Part shown: positions 48,526 to 61,004 of the stretch, in pieces | How positions within the stretch are numbered: position 1 is the stretch's first letter | How the letters are laid out: each line of letters opens with the position of its first letter | Assembly: GCA_019614645.1 (NCBI GenBank) | Contig: JABWDB010000004.1 | Span: 23,808,001 to 23,872,000 of the forward strand | Direction: 5' to 3' | Length of the DNA stretch: 64,000 nt | DNA from: Stratiolaelaps scimitus | Taxonomy: Eukaryota; Arthropoda; Arachnida; Mesostigmata; Laelapidae | Notes under the pieces: generated by a model | The model's input: only the letters and a program-made list of their open reading frames with translations | Told to the model about the DNA's origin: nothing | Databases searched by the model: none | Position numbers and translations under genes: made by a program

Positions 48526-48627
48526 TATATATATATATATATATATGTATATAAATTATAAATTTTCCGGGCTGACTCACAGCCAACATTTAACGTCCAT
48601 GATATAGATATATATATATATATATAT
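48526..48627. repeat. (TA)n tracts on both sides of stem-loop repeat copy 3
   Basis: TA runs at 48526-48546 and 48608-48627 enclose the dispersed stem-loop unit described separately. Confidence 0.95.
48562..48601 (+). repeat. Dispersed stem-loop repeat, copy 3, flanked by (TA)n tracts
   Basis: ATTTTCCGGGCTGACTCACA and the following GCCAACATTTAACGTCCAT match copy 1 almost exactly. The stem is GGCTG/CAGCC. (TA)n runs lie immediately on both sides (48526-48546 and 48608-48627), as if the unit sits inside a split microsatellite. Confidence 0.85.
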
Positions 48628-49039
48628 CAACTTGATGTCGATAATGACCACAACGAATATCCTAGTAGGCACTAAGAAAATTCACACAGAATCAAATGTC
48701 CAGTCGCGAATTTTCCCTGGGGAAAAGTATTGGGTCTCGTTGATACTACGAACGATATAACACCACTAAGCTGCGTATCGCCGTCTACTGCACAGACGCG
48801 GACACTGTTGCTCTCAGCCGGTAAGGTGCAACCATTTCGCCCATTCGTCTCCCACCCGGAGAACACACACGTTTAACAGATTCCATTTCTCTGATAATAT
48901 ATGTGTAGTTGCTTGAATTAATCTGAAGCACCATCGTCTAGGAAGGGACGTGCACACGCAAAATAACCTCCAAGGCGAAAATAACCTAAGGAATTGTTCC
49001 GTTCGTGAATGCTACAATATACAATACGCGTGTTGGCTT

Positions 49040-49085
49040 ACTACTAGCTCGAGCTCGTATCGAATCCCGACGTCGAATTGGCTGA
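49040..49085 (+). repeat. tRNA-like B-box motif (possible SINE remnant)
   Basis: TATCGAATCCCGACG near 49058-49072 resembles the T-arm of tRNA-derived SINEs, and GTGTTGGCTTACTACTAGCT lies upstream in roughly the right position. It does not fold to a full tRNA, so only a weak repeat call is justified. Confidence 0.2.
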
Positions 49086-50619
49086 CACCTTCCGGAAGTG
49101 ACGCACTCTGGCTCAGGAAACGTTCTGCCGCCATCGGAATAATTCAATTAAGGGATTGTCGTGTTATGTGATCCTGACGCCAGAGGGAAATGTAAACGTG
49201 TCGGTTTGCTGGAATGACCTTGACCGCATCCTGAGTTTGATTGTCTGCCTCCTGAGAGGGACGAAAACAAAGGGAAGGTCTGTTTGTAGTCCTCTTTCGG
49301 CTCTTATTATTGCAGAACCTGCTGCTGTGCTACACGCATCTTCGACAAATTGACGTTATTTTCGGACTTTACACAATCCTATAAAAGGTTCAAGCACGAC
49401 CCTAAGATTTGATAGCTAAAGAAGCGGTATCGTTCAAAGTTAACGCTGGTAAGATTGAAAGTCGCGTTACTGGAAACGTTTAACTTCGTGCTGGGCCCTG
49501 ATAATTGCGTTTATTGGGGGCTCACAAGGCTTGCCTACGAGGCTAAGATCCGGCAATGAAATAACTAGTTTCTGACACTGTCCTCGGTGACTTCAGTTTC
49601 AAATATCCCAAAAATCCGACACCGTATAACATAGGTTACGCGCAAATAGATGAATATGCGGCGTCAATAACATACAAGTGAACTGTTTTATTTTTTTACA
49701 CGCCACTCCCTTCATCGAGATTAAGATACACCTTTGCTGATATATAAACAAGTGTCGAGTGCCAGGCAGAAATCAACCTATAAGCGCTCAGCTTATAGAT
49801 TTATATATATATATATATACACACTCGTGGGCTACGTAAATGATGTACATTTAACTTGAACGCCACGCGTGAATCAGCAAACACTGCGCCGTTCGTCACA
49901 ATCGAAACGGGAATGTCAATAGGTTAATGCTGTGTCGAGAAGCAACAAAGGATTAGATCTATATGTAAGGCAACGAGAATGCCCTACAGCGAAAATAGCC
50001 GGGCAATGGTATCCCCAAAGAACAGCAGCAGTAAACCCCCCAAAGGATTAGTCGATGCTATTCGCTAGTCCGTATTGCACATACACCCCTTCATTAACCC
50101 CAATAGAAAATGGCATTGCACCACGAACCCCGTGAACTGGACTGATGCATATCTCACCTATTCGGAATATTGCGCACAGTCAGATTTGTGTACCACTCTA
50201 GCGTCCTCTACTTGCACTCCTCGGCTTCGCCTTGCCGGCGGGCAGCATTGCTCTCGTGCGTATATGCCTCGCTATGTGTAGTCTTGTGACTGTCGCGTTA
50301 CAATACCGTGGATAAGTGGGGAGTTGCCGTAGCACTGCAGAGAATCGAGGAGGCTCAGAGCAAAACGGAAACGCATTTATCTTCGTATCCGGTGGGGTAG
50401 TGGGGTCGAGTGAAAGCGGACGAAAGCAGACGAAAAGACAGAAGCTCGCTGCCATAGGCCAACAACCCCCGGGCACGTCTGATCGTGGATAGATGACGCA
50501 AACGCGTGCTGATCAAGGGAACCCTAGGAACAGTGTTGACAATACAGAGCGGCGAACGAGGCGAATTCCTGATCACTCGTTTTGCAAGTCCTTCTGATCA
50601 ATTTCTTTTCATCGACGAG

Positions 50620-51800
50620 ATTCCGCTCAAAACGCATACTACGCAAACGAATTCCACTGCCTGATCTGCCCGAAGCATCTCTGATGTCGCAGAGGACAGA
50701 CATGGGGCGACGGCCAATGTGTGTATAGATAGGGGTGGAACTCCAGTCCACCACAAATCGGATAACCATCTGTCTGATCGCTGATAGCAAGGCACGGGCG
50801 CGTCTGTACGACGCATCGGAAATTTCGCAACAGCAGCGAGGAGAGGCAATGGATCGCCAACAGCTAACTGTTGATGGCGGCTGTTGTTCCTTTCGTGGCG
50901 TAATCACAATTGCCATAGCTTGGTAGGTTTGCGCAGGTCGTTGACCACACGCCGAACCTGCACAAATGTAACACCTTGGCCGTTGAGTTTTTATCCCTTA
51001 GAAGTTTGGCCATGAGGCCATTAGGCAGGACGACGTCAAGATGTCAAAGTATAGGTATATGGTTCCCTCTCTATTTTAACAAGTACCCGCCCCCCAGGTT
51101 TAAAGCGATTACGACATAGCCCTGGGGGTAGCTATCGTGGATGGCCAACGACCGCTACCGATATGGAGAAACGGTTGGCGGATAGAGAAAAAAAAGTGGG
51201 TGACGATGCGATCATGAACAGGGCGCGGCTGATTCGGCTGAAGACATCTACCAGAGTTTCTGACGCCCGCTGTATGTAGAAGGGCTTGCAAGGCTGGTAG
51301 CGGCTGGGCAGCAGGAACGACTGGTCCACTCATCTCTCCCGGGAGAACAAGGCGAAATGTCTCGAGGAAATCTCTCCCGTTGCCTTCTACCGTCCGCCTC
51401 GTCTCCTGGGGGCCAATCCCATCTGGCTCCTATTTCTCTGCTTCTTCTATCCTTCCGTTATCCCATCGATCTAGAGGCTTCCTTGTGCCGCGCTGAATCT
51501 CGATTCAGACGCAACGACGGCGGTGGCGCCGTCCGTGGTCGAAATGTGTTTGTCTCATTTCAGCGACATCGATTACACCCCCGAGCAGAGGCCAGAAACC
51601 GGAAGCGAGAAGGACAGAGGAAGAGAGAGAGGGACCATAGAGGAAAATATAGCTTGCCATCTTGCCAAGAAATGACGTGTGCTCTTGTTGAAACGTGATC
51701 GCCATGTTGTCCCGCACTATTTCCAGAAACGGAGGAGAGCAACGAAAAAAATAATGGAAAAGTTTGGCTACTGCTGAACTCGGCCAAGCGATCTCGCCCG
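50620..51800. other. GC-rich patch with overlapping open frames
   Basis: A minus-strand frame of 200 codons (51505-52107, true ATG) and several shorter ones occur here. None shows a domain, signal peptide or clear splice sites. The length is within chance for this much DNA. Confidence 0.25.
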
Positions 51801-52608
51801 CCATCTTATCTCGCCCGACGGCGTCAGCCTTCAATGTTGGGCAACGAGAAACACAGTAGGCCGACAGTGTACATACAACATGTTGTGTGAACACCATACG
51901 AAGGCATGGACGTAGTAGCGTTTTATTGTATAGCGCCTTGGCTTTACATTGACATGTGCACTTTACACACGCGTTGAACATTAACCAATGTTTATGGGGA
52001 TTGAGAAGCTTGTCTGCTTGTCGAGCGTGAGTGCTGCAAAGAGCCATATCGACACAAACGTAGTTCACATTAAGCACGATAAACATGAGCTCGCGAAGCG
52101 ATTGCATCCATCATGACCTGACCGGTTCTAAGTTCTTTCGCCGTTCCGGACTGTCAGGTATTTTTGTTCAACAAGATGGACGTCGAGTGGGATGCTGGCT
52201 ATTTTGCGTATCTGAAACCGATGACCGTCCGGAAGTGCCCTCATATAATCCGGTTCGTCTGCTAGTTTCAAACTAGCTGAAGATCAATCGACTATCGATA
52301 CTTGATCTTGCTGCTATATTTCAACAAGATTTCACATAAAGCTATTACAACATGTGTGTATTTCCACTACGAACGACACACACCGTATCCCTGTGTGCTG
52401 TCTACCAGACTTACAAGGAATACCTCGAGGATGTGTCCTGTAGCCAACGACGGGTCCGAAATGAGTTTCTCGGCCGCATCAACACTTCTCAGAGAGTCTC
52501 TAGTACACTTGCTTGTTAGCCTTCATCCTCGCTGGCCTTCTGATTCTCTTTTCCAACAGCTCCCGAATGACCTTCCTAGACAACGAACACGGCCACCTTT
52601 AGACGGAG

Positions 52609-52643
52609 TATATAAGCAGGTTCTTTGTCGGAATCGGCCATTG
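52609..52643 (+). promoter_or_regulatory. Core promoter candidate (TATA plus initiator)
   Basis: TATATAAG at 52609-52616 is followed at +31 by CCATTG (A at 52640), close to the YYANWYY initiator. Spacing is right, but no recognisable coding exon follows. Confidence 0.3.
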
Positions 52644-55600
52644 TTGTCGTTTTTTCTAAAAGCCGAAACGTCTAGCCGTGTAGAAAATGAGATAGCAGCA
52701 CATTCCCATTCCTATCCAACATGGGTCGATCCAGTGCAGTTTTGTTGACGTGGATGACAAATCGTCTCTACCTACTAAAACCACCGTGCTCTGTTGGGAG
52801 TCCATCTCTTACCTAGCCTCGGCACACTTGACATTACCTCGATATCTAGGAAAAATAAGTTTTAAGATAGTTTTGAATTTTAATATTCAATTAATTATAA
52901 GGAATAAAACATTATTGGTGTCTAACTGTTTCAGCTAATGTTGCATAGCCGGGGGTTATAGACTAGTACGACAACCTTGGCCAACCAAACTCATGAATAC
53001 CAAGCCGCCTTGTCGAAATTCCCTGGCGAAGTGCTCCTTTGCTAGGCTGAGTGGGCGTTTGATTTACCAGTTATATTCTATATGATATAATTCAACGTAC
53101 TAGCTCGTATTAACAGCTATATCAAAATACTTATTGTGTAAAGTCATACATGCTAGCTTCACGGCGATTGACATTTACCTTGTCATAAGCAGTTGTAAAA
53201 GTAAAGATCCTGTTCTATACCTGACTTGCTTTATACTACACAGTGAAGGCAACAACTATCCCAAAACATCTCTACAAACAACGCAAAGTGCGTGGACTGG
53301 TCAGCAATCTAAGAGTTGAATCTGTGTATATCTGACATGATGACAACGATTGTGATCACACATCTCAGTGGACAATACGATTCTCGAAACGCTAACTGTG
53401 CTTCGATTACATTCATGGCTTGAACTGTTGCTATTTCCTTTGTTCCGCTGACTGCGCAGAGACGTCTCAGGCAGAGAATACCATCTGGAAGGCAGTGAGT
53501 GCCCTTTCTTCGAGTTCTTATTCAGCCTGGCCAACTCTTCCCATTAAACGAACACTATTCTGACCGCTCCTCTATAGCTGTCTGGGTACTAATCCCACAT
53601 ATAACTTCACAATTTTGCTAGTTGTCGACGGCCAGCCCAGTGCCAGTGCATGACAACGGGTGTCGTCTCGCAGTGGCGAAATTAGTGCTGTCCAAGAACA
53701 TAGAAGAACATAGATCTAACTCCATTCCGAATCGTGGTCCAACCTCGGTGTTGAACAAAGAAGAGTAGATGTTGAACTTTATTGTTGAATGATAATTATT
53801 CGTTGGGGGAAACTCGAACGAGGGCGTGAGGACAAGGGGAGAGACAAACGATGTTGTTTTGACTCGATAGTACACTTTGCCATGAAATCAATAGGAACTT
53901 TGGGGTCGTTGCAATCGAACCTGAGTTAAAGGTTGAAATCCTCATGACTCATGGTAGTTGTTCCCCCCCCCTACGCTTTCGCCTACCCAAGAAAATAATT
54001 CAGGCGTGTCTCTCGTTGTTTACGTTCCGCAACAAATGTCAAGTACCCCAATTCCTTTCAACCTAGCTCCTAGGTATATTTGTCCATGTGTTATAGGTGA
54101 CGCATCCTCAATCTGGCATTACGTGGTTTTCGGCTTCCTGATCAGTTTCACAGCAAACTAATCGCCTGTTCAGCAGAATAATAAATTTCAAGTCATTGTC
54201 ATCCAGCCATGAATCTTCGACATTGCTGGGCGTTTAGCCAATGCAGCCGCAATAGGTGTTATACTCCCATCTCTTCTTCTTCCTCTGCACGCTATCTACT
54301 TTCATCCAATGGCGTTGTTAGGCGTTACCACAGGAATTTGCTTTTACACCGGGTAAATGCCAGGTAGGCTAATCCTTCTTTCAGGGCTACTCACGAGACG
54401 GACGCCTGTTGGGCCTGATTGAGGGCCAACGAACCTTTCTGGCAGCAGTATGCCTGAATGGAGCAGGCTCACACGAGTGTTTAGCTATGCTATGTTGATT
54501 GTTAAATTGCTCCGCGGTGGTATTGGGCCATGTATGACGCCCACCATGTAATTAAGCACGAATAGGCTGACAAAAACTGGACTACCTCCGCACGTCATAT
54601 TAGAATTATCTATTGCTAATTATAATACTAATAATAATAAATCCCTATTTTAGCCATATCATATACATTTGTTTGTAACACATGAATAAGCTATGCGATG
54701 GACTCGCTTCAACATAAACCAACAGGGAACGTATACGCGTAAGCTTTTGTATTTTTGCTGACGATCTCGAGGTTGTCATTTGGATGATTTTTGGTGTTCA
54801 CAAGAACACACTGCGATAACAAGAGATGCCAACAAACGGTCGTATCTGCACATATATATATATTTCAAGAACAACAATCATCCTCACCGACCCCCTTAAC
54901 AACAATATTGCTTGACATGGGCATATATTGAATTGAATTGAGTAATAACAAAGAAACAAAAACCATCAAAAAATTATAACAGGACAATATGGACGTGGTC
55001 TTGATAACGGGTCAAGCGTTGTAAAAGATGAAAATGTAGAAATCCGAAATGAATGAACGCACCTAATGTAAAAGCTGCTAATTCTTTCAGTTTTGCACAA
55101 TAGGCTCACAATTGGATTCTCGAAAATAAAATCGATTCAAGTTTTGGACTGGCGAAAATCAGTGATTTTAACTCTTATTGGTGTCAACGTACCCCCAATC
55201 GTTTGCGTTTAATCAACAGGGCACCTCGGTTTTCTGAGCACTTAGAGATATCGAAAGTTTTGCGTTCGTCATATTGGAGCTGAAGGTCACTGTTACCTCG
55301 GGGGTCATAGGCCAGCTGCGGTAGAGTGACTTCAACAGGCTAAGCGATAAATTGCAATGGCCGAGTGAGGTAATTGGCAAGGACGAATGAGGTAATTTGG
55401 TCCTGCCAAGACTACATGTCCTACCCTTGGAAAAGGGGGTGCGGCAGCAACGTGGTCACTTACCACGTAATCGGTCAGTTGTGCCGGCTTATTCTGTACC
55501 ACCGCCAGTAAGAATTGCCAAGAAATAAATGATCTTTGAGGGTAAGTCAAAAATCTCACACATGTGAGTAAGTAAACTACTTCAATGGAAATTCTTGGCA

Positions 55601-55789
55601 GATGAATTTCCTTCCTTATTTTATTATATTGTAACTTAAAACTAAACGAATAATATTGTTCAGTTGTTGTTGTTATATAAAATCAATGTTTCCACTACCA
55701 ATTGTACCTAGTGTGACGTGTTTTTTTTCTCCTTATTTTTCTAATAATTACTAGAATTAAATGAGCATACATCCGAATCTTTATGTTAG

Positions 55790-56390
55790 TTCGGCTCGTA
55801 CGCGTCGTTCCGTCGGCCGTTGCATCCTCAGGGTAAAGTTCAGCGAAGGTACGCCCTGTTGATCAACGTCGTCCGCGATCGAGAAGAGGTCGCGGCCATC
55901 AAGCGCAGACAAACAGACGGACTTTCGCCAATCTAATGCAATCTGCTAAAATAAGCAGAAAAATTGAAGGCGGTACGAGACAAGAATTCATTCTCAAGGC
56001 GTCCCCTTTTTTGGTTAAGAGCCTCAGATACAAAATATGGTAATGCGGAATACTGCACCGCTTTCGGAGACGGAGGAGGTAGCGGCAACGGCGGCATCTC
56101 CGTAAACTTTTGATGACACCTTCCCCGAGCGTACGCGCTTCGGGCTGGCGGAGCTATAGCTCGCCGTATGCTACACGCAATGTAAACGGTGGGAACATTT
56201 GAATTTCTTGCTGGAGGAGGGCCTGAGCGAGGGGGCAAGATTTGAATCTTACACATCACCCCAGCTGCCGTAAGCGTTGGCAAGTGCACGGCAAGAAGCT
56301 GCCTGCTTCGTTGAGACGACACGGCCGACAAGAAAGTGAGTTTTGCCGAGTTTGATGAAAACTTTCGAGGGCTGCTAACCGGAACGAAGA
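55790..56390. other. GC-rich patch with Pro-rich minus-strand frame
   Basis: A minus-strand frame of 153 codons has a Pro run (PPLPLPPPSP) but no ATG at its head and no domain. It could be an exon or a composition effect. Confidence 0.2.
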
Positions 56391-56620
56391 GCAATTTTCA
56401 CGTTCTATAAATAGAAGAAAAACTCAAGCTAAATATACGCTAGTAAGTGATAGTAAGCTAAAGATAGGGCTTCTCAGGAACCGTCTGATATTGCCAGACT
56501 GAAAAAAATAGTCAGTGTTAACAAATGTATTTTGAATTTTTTCTTAGGTCCAAATGATAGAATCTACTTTGATGTATAATAATTCTCTTGATGTATATAT
56601 TATACAACGGGTAACTAAGC

Positions 56621-56649
56621 TGGTAGATATGTTGTAAGCATATCTACCA
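56621..56649. repeat. 11-bp perfect stem-loop
   Basis: TGGTAGATATG and CATATCTACCA pair exactly with a 7-nt loop TTGTAAG. It is isolated, with no gene within several kilobases that I can recognise. Confidence 0.6.
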
Positions 56650-58697
56650 AGACTGTACTATGTTTAAGAAAATGCATTAGATTAAGCAGGCCTTTCACGA
56701 GAAGGCTAAATTCGTAAATGCACCCTGTGCGTTATATTTACAATGCAAAATCTACTCGGGCAGATCAGCCCTCCATTGTAAATTGAGACCGCCATTGTTC
56801 GTTCTACAATGTTTCACAAATGTTCTATATAAAATGTTCTAGCTTTGCCAGTTTTTCACAAACTTTGGCACTATTGTACAACAAAAGACTTGCTAGGTGT
56901 TAATGATACATCCCCTGTGCGGCAGGTGCTGAATTTACGACCTTTCATATTCTAAACTAGCTGTGGACCATATTTACTCGAGAGATGTTCCACATTGTAC
57001 AAAAATTTAAATACCACATTCTCAACACATCTCCCTTAACATATATAAAATATATATATATATATGTAGCAAATTGTAAGACAGTCGAAACTCAATGGTG
57101 CTCCCAACCCACCGTATCCCAATACCATTCCGGTAGAACACTGCACGGTAAACGCTGCTTGAATATGCGCTAAGTCAAGGGGAAGGTAGCACCGCCACCG
57201 AGTAAAACTGTCCCACCGACAAGTGCCGCTTTGCGGGTTAGATCGGGTAAGCAACAGCTTCTCGAAGACTGATTGGACTGAATCACGATTCAATCCATGT
57301 GTATCTGGGTGCCAGTGTGTGCGCCTGCATATGTATGCGATGCGGCGACACAGCCAGCCAGATGCCGTTTTTACTCGCGATGGCCAACGTCCACGGGAAG
57401 AGAAGAAGTTTGGCAAGCGCAGGTACTGAGCAGCACAACCTCGACAAAAGCCAATAACTAACCAATCATCACTCTGGAGCTAGGTGATAGCTTCTATAAT
57501 GGTGGTTTGATTTTCTTGTTGAGGCAGTGACAGTATCCGATGTGGCAGGAACGCATCGTTTAAAAACATCCAAAATACATTTCGTTCAAGCACAGCTATC
57601 ACAGTTGTTGATTGATTTTCAACTACTTTTAATTTAGCGATGCTCAAATGTTTAAAGATGATACGTGGCAATCTCCAGATGACAGATGGCTTTCTCGTTA
57701 TCGGTGTTGCCGTTGAGTGGCTGTGAGCCCTTATGAGCAAGCTCTTGATTTTGAGATTATACTGAAGTGGTACATTCGCTCTTTTCTTTCTATTACCATC
57801 AATCAGGGATGACGTCAATCCTTCACAACGCGACGGCGCTCTGTACACGACGATTCAGCAACAGTACGCCATGTGCTGTTCCTTCAAGGAACCGAACGGC
57901 CGTCTAGCTGGCATTAGTGCTCCCGGGTGGGGTTCCCACAGTAAGACGTACGCGGTATTCGCCGGAAACGTAGACTGATGCATTTCCGTCCTCTTGTAAC
58001 CGGCGGCCTGTCACTGTCGGTACCAACCGCTGTCACTCGTGGCACGTGCGTCCTCTCTCGCTCGCGCTCGCTGGCCTTTGCGTTTACCAGACAGTGTTCT
58101 CGTATTCGGGTCACCGGAAGGCTTCTCCGTTACAACGCGATGCCGACAAAGTCGAACCAACAACTGGAGGGAAAAGAAAGAAATTCTATCGAACTGATAA
58201 TATTTTTCCATTCGTTCGCGTTTATTTCTTCGTCTATTTATTATTCGTGAGATCAGAGGCTTACGCACATTCACGGCGATGACTTGTTAGTTCCTTAGGT
58301 CAATGGCAGAGCCGATTTTAGACGTGTTCCGCTTTAGTCCGGGGTTCGCAACGAGAACATGACGAGTGCTCGAAATCTCGCTTGTGCAACTGAGCTTTGC
58401 ATTTCAGCGTGTAACGATTCGTAGACCGAATCAAATTCATGTTGTATTGGGATTCCTCGGCTAGTTGTGGTTTCGAAGAAGGCCTCCCGTACCAAAGCAT
58501 AAAATATATAATACTACTGACCGAGAACGGGAATGAAAATAGGAAAGTGCACCAATAAGGAAGCTACAAAGAGTGCCTCAATTCGTATATAACCCAATGA
58601 TATATAATTTCAGGGTCCCGCAGCAGACCCTGTACGTGGCTGACGTTGTACACGGTTGCCAAGTACCCCTCGCATTACCCCTACGTCATACCAGTGA

Positions 58698-58731
58698 ATA
58701 TATATATATATTATATATATAATTATATATA
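58698..58731. repeat. (TA)n microsatellite with interruptions
   Basis: TA-rich run broken by TT and AATT steps. Other TA tracts are at 41191-41219, 43679-43700, 49802-49819, 57051-57065, 59289-59309 and 62510-62527. Confidence 0.95.
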
Positions 58732-59539
58732 GTAAAAGTCGCGAAAGATCAACCCTTATAACTAGCGGCACACTCACTGATGAGTCTGTCGGTAACTGCC
58801 CTGCAGGTTGTCATAAGGTTTCTACTTTGAACTGTCTCTTCAAGACGTCGGTGTCTCCCTTGTCAAGACACTCTCGTCATCACATGTTGTACAACATTAA
58901 CCACTTCGTACTGTCAGTATTTTATATTCTCTTCGCGGTGTCGGTACTGTTCAAGGCAGCAACTTTGACGAGCCTCTAGTCGACCTCGGGGCTTCGCGTT
59001 TGCAGTGAGTTTCACATAGAGAGATCACGCAGTGACTATTTGGTCTAGTCTGGTTTGCCGTATGACAACTTGCCCAGTTGGTACTTCATTCTACTTCGCA
59101 CAATCTTGAGTTCCCGTGCTGCTCGAATGTTGACTAAGCACTAAGTATTTGATCTCCTCTTTTTAGTTAATATACTAAGCAATAGACTCTTACAATTGAT
59201 GTGGCTATGAGCTCGGGTTGTACGCACACACATTAGCCGCTCCACTAGCTGATCGAGCTCCACTTTGATATCGCAGATGTTTTTGACAATATATATATAT
59301 ATATATATACCACAATTGCGCATTACTGAATTAGGCCAATAAGTAAGGTGACCCTGTCGTCAATTTACTTATATACAATATGTATCCTTCAAATTTGGCC
59401 AGTAATAATTCAAAGCCAGTAATATCAGATGTCGATACAGGCATGACGCACTAATACGTACGCCGTACGCACTGGCTATGGAGGATTAGACACAGTGTTC
59501 TTTAATAGCCTCCTACTGTTCTAGTGTGTGCGTTGTTCT

Positions 59540-60720
59540 GCACACCGTCCCTATGGGGAGGTGGGGGCGAGGAAGCGGTCACAAGTACCATCGTGCTTGG
59601 CCCACCCATTCACGCCTCCGGCGTGCTGAGGAAGTGATAGGTGGCGAAGCGCAGCGAAGAGGTCCAGCCTAGTTCCTACACGGCTCAGTTTATAGGGACT
59701 ACAGCAGACTGTGGCCAGGAGTTCTTGCCGTCGATGCCTGGCGCCTTGCTAGTGGAAGTAGTATAGTTGTGCCTAAGCGTTGTCTGCTGCCAGCTTTGCC
59801 TGCGGAAGTATGCCTCTGCTCTTGGAACTCATTTCCGCTGTTCGCTGCTGTTCAAGAAAAAGCTGAAGGAGGAAAAGGTCGAGTGGGGAGATACAGCGCG
59901 CAAGCGCGGCAGGGTCTTGCCAGTGAGAAAGAAGAATTGGAGCGACTGGCGACCAACTGCCGTTGAAAGCTGGCAGTACGACGCTCGGCCAGCCGCAATG
60001 CTGCTGCTACTGCTGCCAATATAAGAGCACGGTCACTGCGGTGTGGGGTAGGTGGCTGTTGGTGCCGGTGGTGGTTCTGCTACTGCTGCTGTCGTTGTTG
60101 CCGCGGCTACTGCTTTGAAGTCAAGCGCCGTTGCCCCAAAGCCGCCGTCGTGGCCTCCGAACGCTGAATACTTCAGGGCGTTCAGCCAGCCCTCCTCTAA
60201 CTTCAGTCCATGGCATCTTTCTGTCGCCCCGCCTCAGACACTTCTAACCGACTCAAAGGGTGGCATGACCACTTTGTCACTCGCTGGAACGGCTGGGGCT
60301 AGCAGCCTGGTCTGACTGGTGTCCGCGTCTCATCGCGCTCCTCAGGACAGAACACACTGGGTAGGACCAACGGAGGTTACTTCTTGTTCTTTGCCTTCGT
60401 CGGCTTCAGCTAGGTCCTTTTTCGTCGTCGTCGTCGTTTTTCCTCCCCTCAAGCGACGCGATACACGAAGGCCGGAACGACGCCCAGGACAACGCTAGCC
60501 TTCCCCTTTGGTCGGCCGGATCGCCGCCTTGATTGTTCCCTCCACTCACCGCACGCACCAAACCTGCCTGAGCTGCTCTCTAGTTGGGAGAGTTACAGAG
60601 GGAGCGAGATAGAGAGAGAGAGAAAGACAGAGAGCGTGCGAGGCATGTTGGGCAGTTGCCTTCTCGAGCAAATTGCTGCCTGCACGATCCTAATTAGTAG
60701 GAGGACGACTGGGATGCCGG
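59540..60720. other. GC-rich CpG patch with CGT, GCT and GA runs
   Basis: It holds a CGT triplet run at 60425-60437, CTG-rich stretches near 60000-60110 and a GA tract at 60607-60640. An Ala-rich frame at 60052-60315 starts with GTG rather than ATG. It resembles the 5' region of a developmental gene, but no coding domain is visible. Confidence 0.3.
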
Positions 60721-60986
60721 TGGATGACTGGAGCCACCCCAAACGGCTGACGAAGAAGCGCACCAGCATTGTTATCTGACGTACAACAGTCTGCTTGAGT
60801 CATTACGCTCCATGAAGAAGGAGAGAAAAAGACATTTTCCCTTTCTTCCTCGAACAGAAGAGAACTCGGACCGCAGCACAATGTGATGCCATGAGGGAGT
60901 GGCGGCATCTACTAATACAATTGCATAGAAACAATATTACTCAAATGAGAAACGAACAAACGGGCGTACAATAAGAAGCCGCGGCT

Positions 60987-61004
60987 GGGGGGGGGGCGCG
61001 GGGG
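60987..61004 (+). other. G-run, possible G-quadruplex
   Basis: Ten consecutive G are followed by CGC and five more G. G-runs of this length can form quadruplexes or cause sequencing slippage. It lies at the end of the GC-rich patch of 59.5-60.7 kb. Confidence 0.6.

Larger units (their letters stand above)
52644..59539. other. Intergenic, no gene recognised
   Basis: Mostly AT-rich sequence with short frames, one stem-loop at 56.62 kb, the GC patch at 55.8 kb and three (TA)n tracts. Confidence 0.5.

Noticed and set aside
51505..52107. 200-codon minus-strand ATG frame, the longest after the receptor
   Set aside because: No domain, no clear splice signals, GC-rich setting. A frame of this length is not surprising across both strands of 64 kb.
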